Positions 1 to 8,697 of a stretch of DNA of 24,703 bases are shown here, in pieces (position 1 is the stretch's first letter; every line of letters starts with the position of its first letter). The DNA is from Chara braunii. Taxonomy: Eukaryota; Streptophyta; Charophyceae; Charales; Characeae. Both the position numbers and the translations under genes were made by a program. The stretch spans positions 1,219,462 through 1,244,164 of the forward strand of contig BFEA01000038.1 of assembly GCA_003427395.1 (NCBI GenBank), given 5' to 3'. Under the pieces are notes generated by a model. The model saw only the letters and a program-made list of their open reading frames with translations, made no database searches and was not told where the DNA came from.

Positions 1-603
1 CTCCAGCCCCATTTCAATGTCTTAGGCAAACAGCAAAGCGACCGGATCAGTCAGGAGGACCTCATCTCCAGCCTCATTTCAATGTCTTAGGCAAACAACA
101 AAGCGACCAGATCACTCAGGAGGACCTCATCTTCAACCCCATTTCAATGTTTTAGGCAAACAGCAAAGCGACCGGATTAGTCAGGAAGACCTCATCTTCA
201 GCCCCATTTCAATGTCTTAGGCAAACAGCAAAGCGACCGGATCAGTCAGGAGGACCTCATCTCCAACTTTTTTTCAATGTCTTAGGCAAACAACAAAGCG
301 ACCGGATTAGTCAGGAGGACCTCATCTCTAATCCCATTTCAATGTCTTAGGCAAACAACAAAGCGACCGGATCAGTCAAGAGGACCTCACCTCTAACCCC
401 ATTTCAATGTCTTAGGCAAACAACAAAGCGACCATATCAGTCAGGGGGACCTCATCTCCAGCCCCATTTCCATGTCTTAGGCAAACAGCAAAGCGGTCGG
501 ATCAGTCATGAGGACCTCATCTCCAACGCCATTTCAATGTCATAAGCAAACAGCAAAGCGACCGGATCAGCGAGGAGGACCTCATCGCCAACCCCATTTC
601 AAT
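1..603. repeat. 65-bp tandem satellite, about 9.3 copies
   Basis: Units begin at 1, 66, 131, 196, 261, 326, 391, 456, 521 and 586, always 65 bp apart with no indels. Each contains the conserved strings CAATGTCTTAGGCAAACA and CAAAGCGACC, followed by CAGGAGGACCTCAT. Copies differ by a few scattered substitutions (for example CAGCAAAG/CAACAAAG, GGATCAG/GGATTAG). The last copy breaks off at about 603 after CCCCATTTCAAT. The array runs off the left edge, so its true length is unknown. No long frame runs through it, and it is too regular and too spacer-free to be a CRISPR array. Confidence 0.97.
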
Positions 604-1149
604 CATCGCATGCCAAAATCGTTGTTTTTATCAGAGATAGATGAATTATATGCATAGTAGGTTCCCCTTATGATGCAGTTAAAGTTGTGAAAAAGAAAGC
701 AAAATATATACACAAGTCAAAGTCAAACAGACCAAACACCGGGTTCGTATAAATAGGGGTTTATTGGATTCTAGTGGTATAGTGTCGGCCTACCTCTGAA
801 TTCCCTACCTCCAGAGTCTCACCTGGGCTCTAGCAGAGCTCCCGCAATCGGTGGGTCGACCCCCACAAAGCCTTGATGCGGTCTTACGGGTTGCAATCCC
901 GACTGCCGCCTTCCTCTCCAAACATAGACTAGACTTAGATGAAGAAGGAAAGAAGAAGGAAAGTTAAGCGCTCAAGATACGAGAAAGGGCCAACTCAACT
1001 CACACGAGAGGACCTTGGTGCCTTCAGATCGTGAGGGTCCCGCAATGGCAGCCAATTGCAACTTTGAAAGAAACTTGTCGCAGTCGCCTCATCAAGCTCC
1101 AATTAAAAAAAAATTCAACAGTCCGTTAATATCCACGTGCCGCTTCCTA
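604..1149. other. Unassigned sequence between two tandem arrays
   Basis: No coding frame, RNA gene or repeat is recognised here. It contains a TATA-like box (listed separately) and A-rich patches around 690-720 and 1105. The direct flanking by two unrelated tandem arrays is its only notable context. Confidence 0.5.
748..755 (+). promoter_or_regulatory. TATA-box-like TATAAATA
   Basis: TATAAATA lies in the context GGGTTCGTATAAATAGGGG. This is a good match to the plant RNA polymerase II TATA box, and a start site would be expected near 780. No downstream gene is recognised, so it may be a chance match or the promoter of a decayed LTR element. Confidence 0.25.
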
Positions 1150-1745
1150 AGACTGTGCAAGCAAAGCACAGTCCACCAGGTAAGTTGACTGTCCACTGCT
1201 GTTCTCAAGCTACTTCCTCAGATTGTGCGAGCAATGCACAGTCCACCAGGTAAGCTGACTGTCCCGCTGTTGTCCTGCTGCTGTCCTGCTGCAGCTACCT
1301 TCCTACCGTGTGAGCGAAGCCCAGTCCTACAGGTAAGCCTCTCATCGCCGCTGCCTGTCACTGCTCCCATCGACTGTGTGAGTGAAACACAGTCCAACAG
1401 GCAAGCCTTCCGTTGCTGCCAGCCTATCTCTGCTTCCTTCGACCATGTGAGTGATACACAGTCCAACAGGTAAGCCTTTCGTCACTGCTGCATGTCGCTG
1501 CTCCCGTCTACTGTGTGAGTGAGGCATAGTCCACCAGGCACCTCCCGTTGTTGCTGGCCTGTTTCTGCTTCCTTCGACTGTTGGAGAAATACACAGTCCA
1601 ACAGGTAAGCCTCCCGTCACTGCTGCATGTCGCTGCTCTCGTCGACTGTGTGAGCGAAGCACAGTCCAACAAGCAAGTCTCCCGTTGCTGCTGGCCTATT
1701 TTTGCTTCCTTCGACTATGTAAGTAATACACAGTTTAACAGGTAA
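1150..1745. repeat. Degenerate ~68-bp array with splice-donor strings, organised as ~136-bp dimers
   Basis: The landmark GTCCAMCAGG (or a close variant) occurs at 1171, 1241, 1324, 1392, 1461, 1529, 1596, 1664 and 1733, with most spacings 67-70 bp. Upstream of it many units read GACTGTGTGAGCGAAGCACAGTC-like, an imperfect hairpin with GACTGTG/CACAGTC arms. After the landmark, units from 1324 on alternate GTAAG and GCAAG or GCACC. Inter-landmark text also alternates (TGCATGTCGCTGCTC versus TGGCCTATTTCTGCTTCC), giving a ~136-bp dimer. Frames open through it on both strands are repeat by-products. Confidence 0.9.
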
Positions 1746-1778
1746 GCCTCCCGTCGTTGTTGGCCTGCAAAATGGCAG

Positions 1779-1918
1779 ATGACTACTAACAATACGAAGA
1801 CCGTGAAATACTGCGAAGGCTTCGAGCTGATGATCTCACTAAAGAACAAATGACTACTAACAGTATGAAGACCGTTAAATACTGCGAAGGCTTCGAGCTG
1901 ATGATCTCACTAAAGAAC
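1779..1918. repeat. 71-bp tandem duplication
   Basis: The segment from ATGACTACTAAC to CACTAAAGAAC occurs at 1779 and again at 1850, 71 bp apart, with only a few substitutions (CAATACG/CAGTATG, CGTGAAA/CGTTAAA). It directly follows the 68-bp array. One frame reads as a hydrophilic peptide across both copies but has a stop early in the first, so coding is not supported. Confidence 0.9.
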
Positions 1919-2535
1919 CGAGTCTGGCAAATCAGCGACCAAGATAAGGTGTAATGCCGGGGCCGAGATAAGCAAAGTAGGTTCGGCCTTGAAGATGAAC
2001 ATGACCATTCGGGCAACCGATCTCAACAGGAAGCTGATGGTTACAAATGCGCTCTGAGACTGTCAATCGGACTCAACTAAGGACAACGCAACACCATTCT
2101 CTAAATCTGCCAAAAGAGAGTGAATCTCCTGCTAGAACACGGAAAGATACATTGCCATCTCCCCACACCTTCTTGTTAGTGGCTACGCAGCTCCTAACGT
2201 GGCCATCAGATGAGGGGTGCTCTGAAGCTCCCGACCAACGAATCTGATCAAAATATTGACTACGTGCCTGTATACCACGGGGTTGGAGAACTTGCATCTC
2301 TCGTTACTTGCTTCAATAGTGACTGGTCAATCGAAGAGTGTGCCTTTCGTCAAACCACAGCCAGGCAGTTCGCCCGTCGGTCGCAACTCCAATCATGAGT
2401 AAACTGGAATCCGGATGGCTTCCCTGGGGCGGCATGGTGACGACGAGTTCTTTCGCAAGGTTGTCGAGCAGCGTGCGGGTGCATCGCCTTGAAGAAGACG
2501 ACCACGAGTTAGAGTTTCACTCCCCGATTTTCTGA
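1919..2535. other. Unassigned sequence, no supported gene
   Basis: Several short frames (up to 76 codons) exist on both strands. None shows a recognisable domain, good start context or repeat homology within the window. Confidence 0.5.
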
Positions 2536-3480
2536 ATGTACAAAATGAGAATGGATTTTCAACTAAAATGTGGAATTATTTGCTATCGTTGGTCGTCTTG
2601 CTTCCTATCAGGTAAGTCCTCTCACCTTCTTCTCTCTCCTTCCTCGTTTTCCACGTACTTACTATTCCCTGTTATGTCTGCTACCGGCACCTTTGCGCGC
2701 ATCGCCTCCTTTTTTTTTTATGTACCCACTTGTTTCCTCGACTTGCTGCATGCAATCCTTTCTCCTCTCTCTCCCTCACATACTCATCCATACACATTCT
2801 CACGCCTGCTGCGCTATTCGACCAGTGTGTGGTGTGAGAATGAATCTTTCCCCAGAATGTGGGAAGATTTGCCACTGTCTCCCCCACGTACTAGCACGCA
2901 GACCTCGTTGCTCATACTGGCTGAACCGTCACCCAAATCAACATTTTGTCGAGACCATTCTCTTCGCAATGCTTTGAGACCCCCAGATAGCGTCTGGGTT
3001 TGTCCAAAATGGTCAATAAATGATTGAGATTCACCGTCTTTCACTTCCTTCTAGCTTAGAACGACCATTCCGAGCGCAACCCCTATCTCTCGTACCAACT
3101 AATCTGTTCTTTCATCACTAAAACTAACGCCGCTAATGGATTCGCCCAACCCCAAAACCTCCGAATGGCATCTCCTCTCGCTTGATTTCGTTAGGAATCG
3201 AGTAGACCATACCTCTTCCCCTTCGCCATATCCATTCTCTCCCCCTTTGCCTTCGTTACTTCCCTTCACTCACCTTCCTGTATGTGGCCCCGATCTCGTC
3301 CTAAATTCACGTACCTTCCTTCTATCTGTTCTGTTTTTTCCCTTCTCTCATCCTCGCTACTGCCCTACCACTCTTCTCTCATCAACCTCATTCCTCCCTC
3401 GGTCTTCTCCTTTCCTACCTTTCTTTTCTCCTCTCTCTCGTCTTCTTCCTTGATTCTCCCGACACCTCCCTCTTCTCTGT
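2536..3480. other. Pyrimidine-rich tract with one strong splice-donor string
   Basis: The plus strand is strongly enriched in C and T, especially 2620-2800 and 3210-3480, with many CTTCCT, TCTCTC and CCCTTC strings. The longest frame of the window (2536-3027 plus, 163 codons) lies here. Its product is Ser/Leu/Phe/Pro-rich, as expected from pyrimidine-rich DNA, and has no recognisable motif. CAG|GTAAGT at 2609-2617 is a consensus 5' splice site. The stretch could be an intron of an unseen gene, but no exon is identified. Confidence 0.5.
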
Positions 3481-4196
3481 TGCTACTTAGCGCAGTACTT
3501 TGCGTTGCTTAGCACGACGCAAAACCGACAGCTCAGGCTACGATGAGCAAAACTCCGAAGGAAACCAGCTACTGGCCTTGTTCAACTGGGCTTTCGGCCC
3601 TATACCCAGGCCCAACTTCATTTTCGCACGTTAGCTCCACCGTGAGTCATTTCGAGGGAACCTGCTACAGCCTATTGGTCAGTTCGCTCAGCCACCAGAT
3701 GTTTTTACTAGCTGCCGGCCTCTACAGCCAGGCCCGTCAACTTTTTGCATGCCAGTAACAGTACGCACTCCCGCCAGAGTTCACTTTGGTCGTGCCTTGC
3801 CCAGGCACAGACCAACATCTTTCGAGTTCCAGTGGGCTCATTCACACTCCGACCTCTCACCGTAGGGCGTGGCCGGCAGACTGTTCAATAGTAGAGGGTT
3901 CTCTTACTTGGTTCCTTTGGGCTCGCGGCTGGCCACTTACCGACTTGTCGGTGCATTAACCCCGCTGGTCCGATTTTTAAGATGGGTAGGATAGAAGAAT
4001 TTCGTCAGCACCTTGAACACATAGAAACCCGAACGGGTCTGTGCTCGACCCCTTCGATTGCCGTGACGGGAGGGGTTTCAATCACTCCCTACTGTCATGC
4101 TAGTCGTAGGAACCCATGTTGGCAAGCACCCAACGTTTTGATCAACGATGGTGGTGACCAAGTCGCCGTCTACTTTCGACCAGGTGTGGGTACACA
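3481..4196. other. Unassigned sequence, no supported gene
   Basis: Mixed-composition DNA with only short frames. A small perfect hairpin (TTTGCGT/ACGCAAA arms, 3499-3523, 11-base loop) is the only structure noted. Confidence 0.45.
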
Positions 4197-4267
4197 ACTT
4201 CTTTCCATCCGCTCCTCAACGATTTCAAGTCAACTTCTTTCCATCCGCTCCTCGACGATTTCAAGTC
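4197..4267. repeat. 36-bp tandem duplication
   Basis: The segment starting ACTTCTTTCCATCCGCTCCT occurs at 4197 and 4233 and ends with GATTTCAAGTC in both, with one A/G difference (CTCAACG/CTCGACG). It looks recent. Confidence 0.93.
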
Positions 4268-4589
4268 TTCTTTAACGCGCTTTCGGCCTAATTTTTCCAT
4301 CCTTCCTCCACGATACTCCTTTGCCATCGGTATCGGAGCCAGCTGTCTAGCGTGGTCAAAGATGAGACTTTATGAATGGAGAGAAATAAACATAAAAGTA
4401 AAAATAAAAACGAGTCAATAATAAAATTAGTAGGACTGACGAGGACGAGGATCCGTTGACACTCTCGTCCTCTCGCCAATCGGACCCACACCTAAACCCG
4501 TTTAGCAAAAGCACGGGGGATAGTCCCATAAGACCCTCGACCCCTCAGTCTCCGCCGATCACGCTCCGTCTGCTCCATCGCCGCTTGCT
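4268..4589. other. Unassigned sequence with an A-rich patch
   Basis: Around 4380-4430 the plus strand is rich in A with AAATAAA-like strings. No gene is recognised. Confidence 0.4.
4327..4342 (+). other. Primer-binding-site-like sequence (initiator tRNA-Met type)
   Basis: CGGTATCGGAGCCAG resembles TGGTATCAGAGCCAG, the tRNA-iMet-complementary primer-binding site of many plant LTR retrotransposons, with two mismatches. It lies two bases after a CA dinucleotide (GCCA|TC), where an LTR end would be. No matching LTR pair or gag/pol is recognised nearby, so it may be a relic or chance. Confidence 0.25.
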
Positions 4590-4650
4590 GACCTTGAACC
4601 CCAAACCTGTCGCCTGAAAATCCAGTACTCTAACCAATAGGGTTAAGCCC
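4590..4650 (-). repeat. tRNA-like relic (tRNA pseudogene or SINE head)
   Basis: Read on minus, the sequence has a D-arm-like block CCTATTGGTTAGAG and, 35 bases from its GG, a T-arm-like block GGGGTTCAAGG. This spacing matches internal pol III promoter boxes A and B. The stretch between, ACTGGATTTTCAG, sits where an anticodon arm would be but does not form a proper 5-bp stem. It is therefore a degenerate tRNA-derived sequence rather than a functional tRNA. No poly(A) tail or target duplication was seen. Confidence 0.4.
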
Positions 4651-4840
4651 AAGCCTGAGTTAGGTAGGCACGACCCTGCGTATGAATAGTCACAGGACCG
4701 TAATTGGTCCTACCTGCACAAACCAGGTCTTCGCCTTGGCCTATTGGCCAACCTCCCGGCCATCAGAAAAACGCCACGACACCGTCCGCGTCTAGGATCG
4801 TAGCTTTCTAGTATCCTGATCGTCAGGTGCTCGACATATT
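4651..4840. other. Unassigned sequence
   Basis: No gene is recognised. AGGACC/GGTCCT arms at 4694-4711 form a small hairpin. Confidence 0.4.
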
Positions 4841-4957
4841 TTGCCGAAATTTAAAACTTTCTCTCATACTAGGATTGCTAACGCCGCGCCTTTCGACGTT
4901 TTTGCCGAAATTTAAACTTTCTCTCATACTAGGATTGCTAACGCCGCGCCTTTCGAC
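4841..4957. repeat. ~61-bp tandem duplication
   Basis: TTGCCGAAATTTAAA begins at 4841 and again at 4902. Both copies continue through CTCTCATACTAGGATTGCTA and ACGCCGCGCCTTTCGAC. They differ only by one A in an A-run, which indicates a young duplication. Confidence 0.95.
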
Positions 4958-5633
4958 GCGTCGACCAACCATAAACCTCTCGCATGTGCGTAAGGTAAAG
5001 TTTTTATCCTGTTTGTGACGTGTTCCGCTAGAGGCTGACTAGGTTCGTGGAGTGAGGTTAGTCTTCACAAAATAAAAGAAAAATATAACCAAATTGAAAA
5101 CTATAGCGAAGGTAATCAGAACCACCTTCTGCCGCCCTGGTACCGCCGATGACTAAACGACCCCCTCACAGTGCAACGCAATAATGCGTGCTCCACACAC
5201 TTTCTAATTCGTTTGCATTTTGACTTGGACTTTCACCAGTAGCGAGGTTGCCGAGGTGAGCACCCTGACAGGATTTGCCCTATCGGCCCGTTTACGTTGA
5301 TCAAGGACGCTCCCAGTGCGACCTTTAAACAAATACCCTTGTAAGCGTGTTTGCTATGACAGCCGGTCTCGGGCCCATCGTGTCTTGATAGGATCTGAGA
5401 TCTGTAGGGGCTTACGTGCCACTGCATCGCGGGTTTTCACTGTGTGCTACCAAACGTGCAGTTTTCTAGATCCACCCAAGTCCCGTTCCCATCCCTTTAG
5501 GTCAAGCGGTAGTTGCCTGAGGGGATGGATGACTCACAGACATAGTTTTCATCATTGAGTACTCGGACTGTCGTTAGCGCACCCGGAGGCCTCTGGTTGT
5601 CAAGCTCCTCCTCTCATAGGAGTTTAGACCACC
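4958..5633. other. Unassigned sequence, no supported gene
   Basis: Only frames of 80 codons or fewer, without recognisable motifs, on either strand. Confidence 0.45.
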
Positions 5634-5700
5634 GATCCCCTGGTAATTGGGAAAAAAAAAAAAAAAAAAAAAAAAAAACAATGATCCCCTGGTAATTGGG
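5634..5700 (+). mobile_element. Poly(A)-only insertion flanked by an exact 18-bp duplication
   Basis: GATCCCCTGGTAATTGGG at 5634-5651 is repeated exactly at 5683-5700. Between them lie 27 A residues (5652-5678) and CAAT. Exact long direct repeats around a poly(A) tract are the signature of target-primed reverse transcription, with all of the donor but its tail truncated. The alternative is an assembly join at a homopolymer. Confidence 0.6.
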
Positions 5701-6006
5701 GTCTGTAAGCCTGTAGGCATACATGATAGTCCTTCTATTTTTCTGACTTTATACACTACCATCGGGATCGTCCATTCTTCTAAGGGAACAACCCAGTCTC
5801 CTCGGCTTACCCTCGGGACCTTCGTGAGCTCTAAGATCCAAGCTAATGGGATCGCCTCTTGAAGTTCTTGCAGGCCTGTCCCGAGATTTCGGATGTGGAT
5901 CATCCGAGGACGAAGATCATGCGTTGTTAGCTAGGAGTTTGCATGTGTGTTCCATAGGTCGCCCTACTGACCCTTCTTCACCCAAGAAGGGGAAAGACTC
6001 ACCTGT

Positions 6007-6561
6007 TTGGTCAAGGAGGTACGGGTTCCCAAAGAGGAGCTGTCACCATATCTCCTCCCATCTCAGCGGGATTGGCTTTTGGTTGGGCCTCTTTCTCTCC
6101 AAAGTCGAAGGAATGAGAGTCAGAGGGGGTCCGTCTGCAACACACTACTGGGGATGTGTGAACATAACTCACGCTCGAAGACTAAATTTGAGACAAAAGA
6201 GGCGCATCCGCCATGAAATTTCACTGTGGCCCCAGGCCATACATTCACTCAACCTCCGATTATGATCCTCACACATGCACGGACGATCCCTGTCATCACA
6301 TGCTACTCCCACCATAGCGATCATCAACCCACCGACTCAGTCTCTGCACGGTCTTGCCCGGATCCCGCAGTCCGTCGGGCGAGCCAGCGCATAACCGACA
6401 AGACTACAATCAGCCCATCAGGCCTTTTCGACTCGCACCTTCACGCGTACCATCTAGCCATTGCTTCCTGGAAGTTGGCCAGTAAGTTGAAAGAGAGATT
6501 TTTGGACGCGCTTGCGGAATTTATAGTTGTGGAAAAGAAGATAGATGCTAGGAAGGATTAA
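6007..6561 (+). pseudogene. Unrecognised coding-like frame with one internal stop
   Basis: Frames 6007-6216 and 6226-6561 are in the same phase and are separated only by a TGA at 6214-6216, giving about 185 codons in all. The first part has a charged, glutamate- and arginine-containing composition. The last third (roughly 6420-6561) looks like real protein: it is amphipathic and helix-prone, with the motifs GLFDSHLHAYHLAIASWKLA and LDALAEFIVVEKKI. Just after the TAA stop comes a purine tract with seven G residues (GAGGTGGGGGGGT), which resembles the polypurine tract preceding the 3' LTR of retrotransposons. The product family is not recognised. It could be the end of a decayed retroelement polyprotein or an exon of an unknown gene. 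Confidence 0.3.
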
Positions 6562-6784
6562 GACCGAGGTGGGGGGGTAAGAGAAAGCTCGGGGGCAATC
6601 GCTCGAGGAAAGCCATGTCGATCCTTCGGAGCCCAGTCATAGCCAATCAGAATCATCGTGTAACGGGGATTTCCTTCTTACACGGCACGTCTCCTTGGCT
6701 AGAGGGGAGGAGGAAGAAATCGGCAGGGTATTCCGACTGAAGGATTAGAGGCGGGGAGAAGAAAAGCGAGAAGGATAGCGCGAA
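6562..6784. other. G-rich unassigned sequence after the 6007-6561 frame
   Basis: Contains the polypurine run at 6565-6579 and CTCGGGGGCAATCGCTCGAG. No gene is recognised. Confidence 0.35.
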
Positions 6785-7165
6785 ATGGGACCAAGATTCA
6801 GGCGATCAAGAAAGAGAAAAGGCACACGCGGCAAGGGAGAGATGAGAAACGGTTACAGAGAGAGAAGGAGCGTGAGCGCGACGAAGAGAGTGTCGAAGGT
6901 AGTGAGGGAAGCGGGGAGGGGGGAACTTCGCATGCATGGCGCCGATGCGGAGGAAAAAAGGGCACCGAAACAGTTACAGCTCGTTCAGAGTCCTATGCTA
7001 ACTCAAAAATTGAAAAACACCATATCCGCGCGTAGAGTTAACGTGGGAAAAAGTCCTATGCCTATTCAGATTCACACGAAAATTCCCAAAGATTCCAAGA
7101 CGAAGTCGAGAACATTCATGCACAAGAAAGGACACGCCAGGTCCCGCTTATTTCGGAATTCCTAA
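6785..7165 (+). CDS. Possible short basic protein; weak
   Basis: An open frame of 126 codons encodes an Arg/Lys-rich product (RFRRSRKRKGTRGKGE near the start) with no recognised domain. The neighbouring frame over 6789-7030 is also open and reads as a highly charged peptide (KEKRHTR, REKERERDEE), so the purine-rich composition alone can explain openness. Nothing favours one frame or shows expression. Treat it as a candidate only. Confidence 0.15.
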   Translation: MGPRFRRSRKRKGTRGKGEMRNGYRERRSVSATKRVSKVVREAGRGELRMHGADAEEKRAPKQLQLVQSPMLTQKLKNTISARRVNVGKSPMPIQIHTKIPKDSKTKSRTFMHKKGHARSRLFRNS

Positions 7166-7588
7166 CCATGGACCCAAATTCCTAGCGCGCTCGCTAAGGC
7201 ACACATATTTCCCATGTATTTCCCTAATTGCAAAAAAGATGGAATTCCAAACAACGACACGAAGGTCCTGAGAGGGACGGGCCTCTCCGATCACAAACAA
7301 TGCATATCAAAAAGGGGCCTCTACGGCCTGCTTGTATAAGACAACAAAAAAGAGAAGGGGGGGGGGGGCTAGAAGATGGCGCAGGTCCGGAAGCTGGGGC
7401 GTCACATGGTCCTGAGTGCCGGTCACACTGAGGTAGGATAGTGGGATAGGGGGTGCGCTAGGAGTATTGACGTGAGGATGGGATGGAAGGTGGTCTCATA
7501 TTCCAGGACATCCACGGCCTTCTGCTCCAGGTGATCAGTGTGTACTCAGTGACTGGCCTCTACAACACCAAGGACTTCAAATTGAAAG

Positions 7589-7592
<4 letters not shown>
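7166..7592. other. Unassigned sequence with a G homopolymer
   Basis: A run of 12 G occurs at 7357-7368. No gene is recognised. Confidence 0.45.
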
Positions 7593-7650
<58 letters not shown>

Positions 7651-7675
7651 ACACGCACACACACACACACATACA
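7593..7675. repeat. (CA)n microsatellite
   Basis: About 50 bp of uninterrupted CA repeats (7593-7643) is followed by a CA tract broken by AGAC, CGC and CAT up to about 7675. Confidence 0.98.
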
Positions 7676-8029
7676 CTTCTGTTGTGATACAGCCCTGGAC
7701 CCTTGTAATTAATAACGAGGCCCTGGACGCACTAAAGTTGAGATATGTGAAGTATGTGCAATGTGCTCTCCTCCCTGAAAAGGCAGTGTGCAGCCTACCT
7801 GTGGAAGAATAATGCGGAAGAGTCTAGAGCTATGCCTCGGGTTGTGTGAGACTCAACCACCCAACCGTTGTGGAAAGGGGGTTTATCGTCGTTGGACCCT
7901 GACATGCAAGTGGCTGCCCTATCCCCAAAAAACCCGAGAAATTGTTGCTGAGGTTAATTCTGGACCCAGGTGTGTTGTGGGGCCCACTGGGGCTTCTTTT
8001 TATTGTAGCTTTTTGGGAAAACATGCCTC
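7676..8029. other. Unassigned sequence, no supported gene
   Basis: Short frames on both strands without recognisable motifs. Confidence 0.4.
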
Positions 8030-8079
8030 AATCTATTCATGGGGAGCAACACGTGCTGGGAACCGGGCCTAGCATCCCT
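8030..8079 (-). repeat. 53-bp core repeat, copy A (diverged)
   Basis: On the plus strand ATCTATTCATGGGGAGC, then ACACGTGCTGGGAACCGGGC and CTAGCATCCC. This is the reverse complement of the intact core at 15521-15573, with several substitutions. No poly(T) adjoins it on the left, so it is either internal to a longer element or an old copy. Confidence 0.7.
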
Positions 8080-8110
8080 TGTGAAAAAGCCCCCCTGAGG
8101 CCTGAATAGA

Positions 8111-8173
8111 TTTGAAGACTCAAGCTCCCGAAAAAAAAAAAAAAAAAAAACAGGTTTGAAGACTTGCTCCCGA
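8111..8173 (+). repeat. Poly(A) tract between imperfect direct repeats
   Basis: TTTGAAGACTCAAGCTCCCG (8111-8130), 20 A residues, CAGG, then TTTGAAGACT-TGCTCCCG (from 8155). The two flanks match except for a small indel. The arrangement is like the insertion at 5634-5700 but with a decayed duplication. Confidence 0.5.
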
Positions 8174-8496
8174 AGCTCCACGAGGGAGATCCCACTACGG
8201 AGATATGTGGATTAGTGGAGAGGCTGTGTGACTCCCGACGTCCATAGATCGGAATGGCAATCGGCGGTTTGTGTTTTTTTGTATTTAGGTGGGGGGATAT
8301 ATACGATGTTCTGTAGCCCCCCATCGGGCGGTTCGTTTTCTTTATTTTTTGGGGCAGTCCTTTGGGGGGTAGCGAATATGTGAAAATCTTACCAAGTTTT
8401 TTGGTGACGATTTCCACACACCTCCCACTCACGTTTTGGTGGTGGCCCATGTGTGGAAGAGAGGCCGAAATAGACAATGTGGGGGGTGTTTTGGGA
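8174..8496. other. Unassigned sequence with a short echo of the 10744 palindrome centre
   Basis: GGGAGATCCCACTA followed by ATATGTGGATTAGT (about 8186-8216) resembles GGGAGATCCCACTA followed by GTATATGGATTAGT at the centre of the large inverted repeat (10740-10773). The resemblance fades within about 35 bp. No gene is recognised. Confidence 0.35.
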
Positions 8497-8652
8497 GGAT
8501 CCGATCCCCTCTCCTACAGCAAATATGGCATAGAGTTACTCTGACATCTGTCAGCTCCCCACCAATAGATGGAGCACGTTTCCAAAAAAAAAAAAAAAAA
8601 AAAAAAAAAAAGACATCTGTCAGAGAAAAGAACAAGAGGGCCCCGCCAAAAT

Positions 8653-8653
<1 letters not shown>
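8497..8653 (+). repeat. Family-F fragment 1, split by a poly(A)-tailed insertion
   Basis: GATCCCCTCTCCTACAGCAA and TAGAGTTACTCTGACATCTG (8497-8554) match, with indels, the minus strand of 11078-11147 (GATCCCCTCACCTACAGCAA, GGAGTTAACTCT). The sequence resumes at 8612 as GACATCTGTCAGAG, like 10406 onward. It is therefore a third, degenerate copy of the sequence forming the arms of the large inverted repeat. Similarity ends at the poly(T) run beginning at 8655. Confidence 0.6.
8555..8611 (+). mobile_element. Short poly(A)-tailed insertion carrying the core 3' end (copy B), 12-bp target duplication
   Basis: The insert is CTCCCCACCAATAGATGGAG plus CACGTTTCC and 28 A residues. It is flanked by GACATCTGTCAG at 8543-8554 and 8612-8623. 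The first part is the last ~21 bp of the 53-bp core seen at 15521-15573. Direct repeats plus a poly(A) tail indicate retroposition of a 5'-truncated element. Confidence 0.75.

Positions 8654-8654
<1 letters not shown>

Positions 8655-8692
<38 letters not shown>
8655..8692. repeat. Poly(T) run of 38
   Basis: An uninterrupted T homopolymer; on minus it would be a poly(A) tail. It is followed by the TTCGG palindrome cluster. Confidence 0.97.
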
Positions 8693-8693
<1 letters not shown>

Positions 8694-8697
8694 AATA

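Noticed and set aside
1-603. CRISPR array
   Set aside because: Whole 65-bp units repeat without unique spacers, and the surrounding DNA is eukaryotic.
2536-3027. 163-codon plus frame, joint longest in the window
   Set aside because: It lies in pyrimidine-rich DNA, the product is Ser/Leu/Phe/Pro-rich without motifs, and a second plus frame is open over the same stretch.
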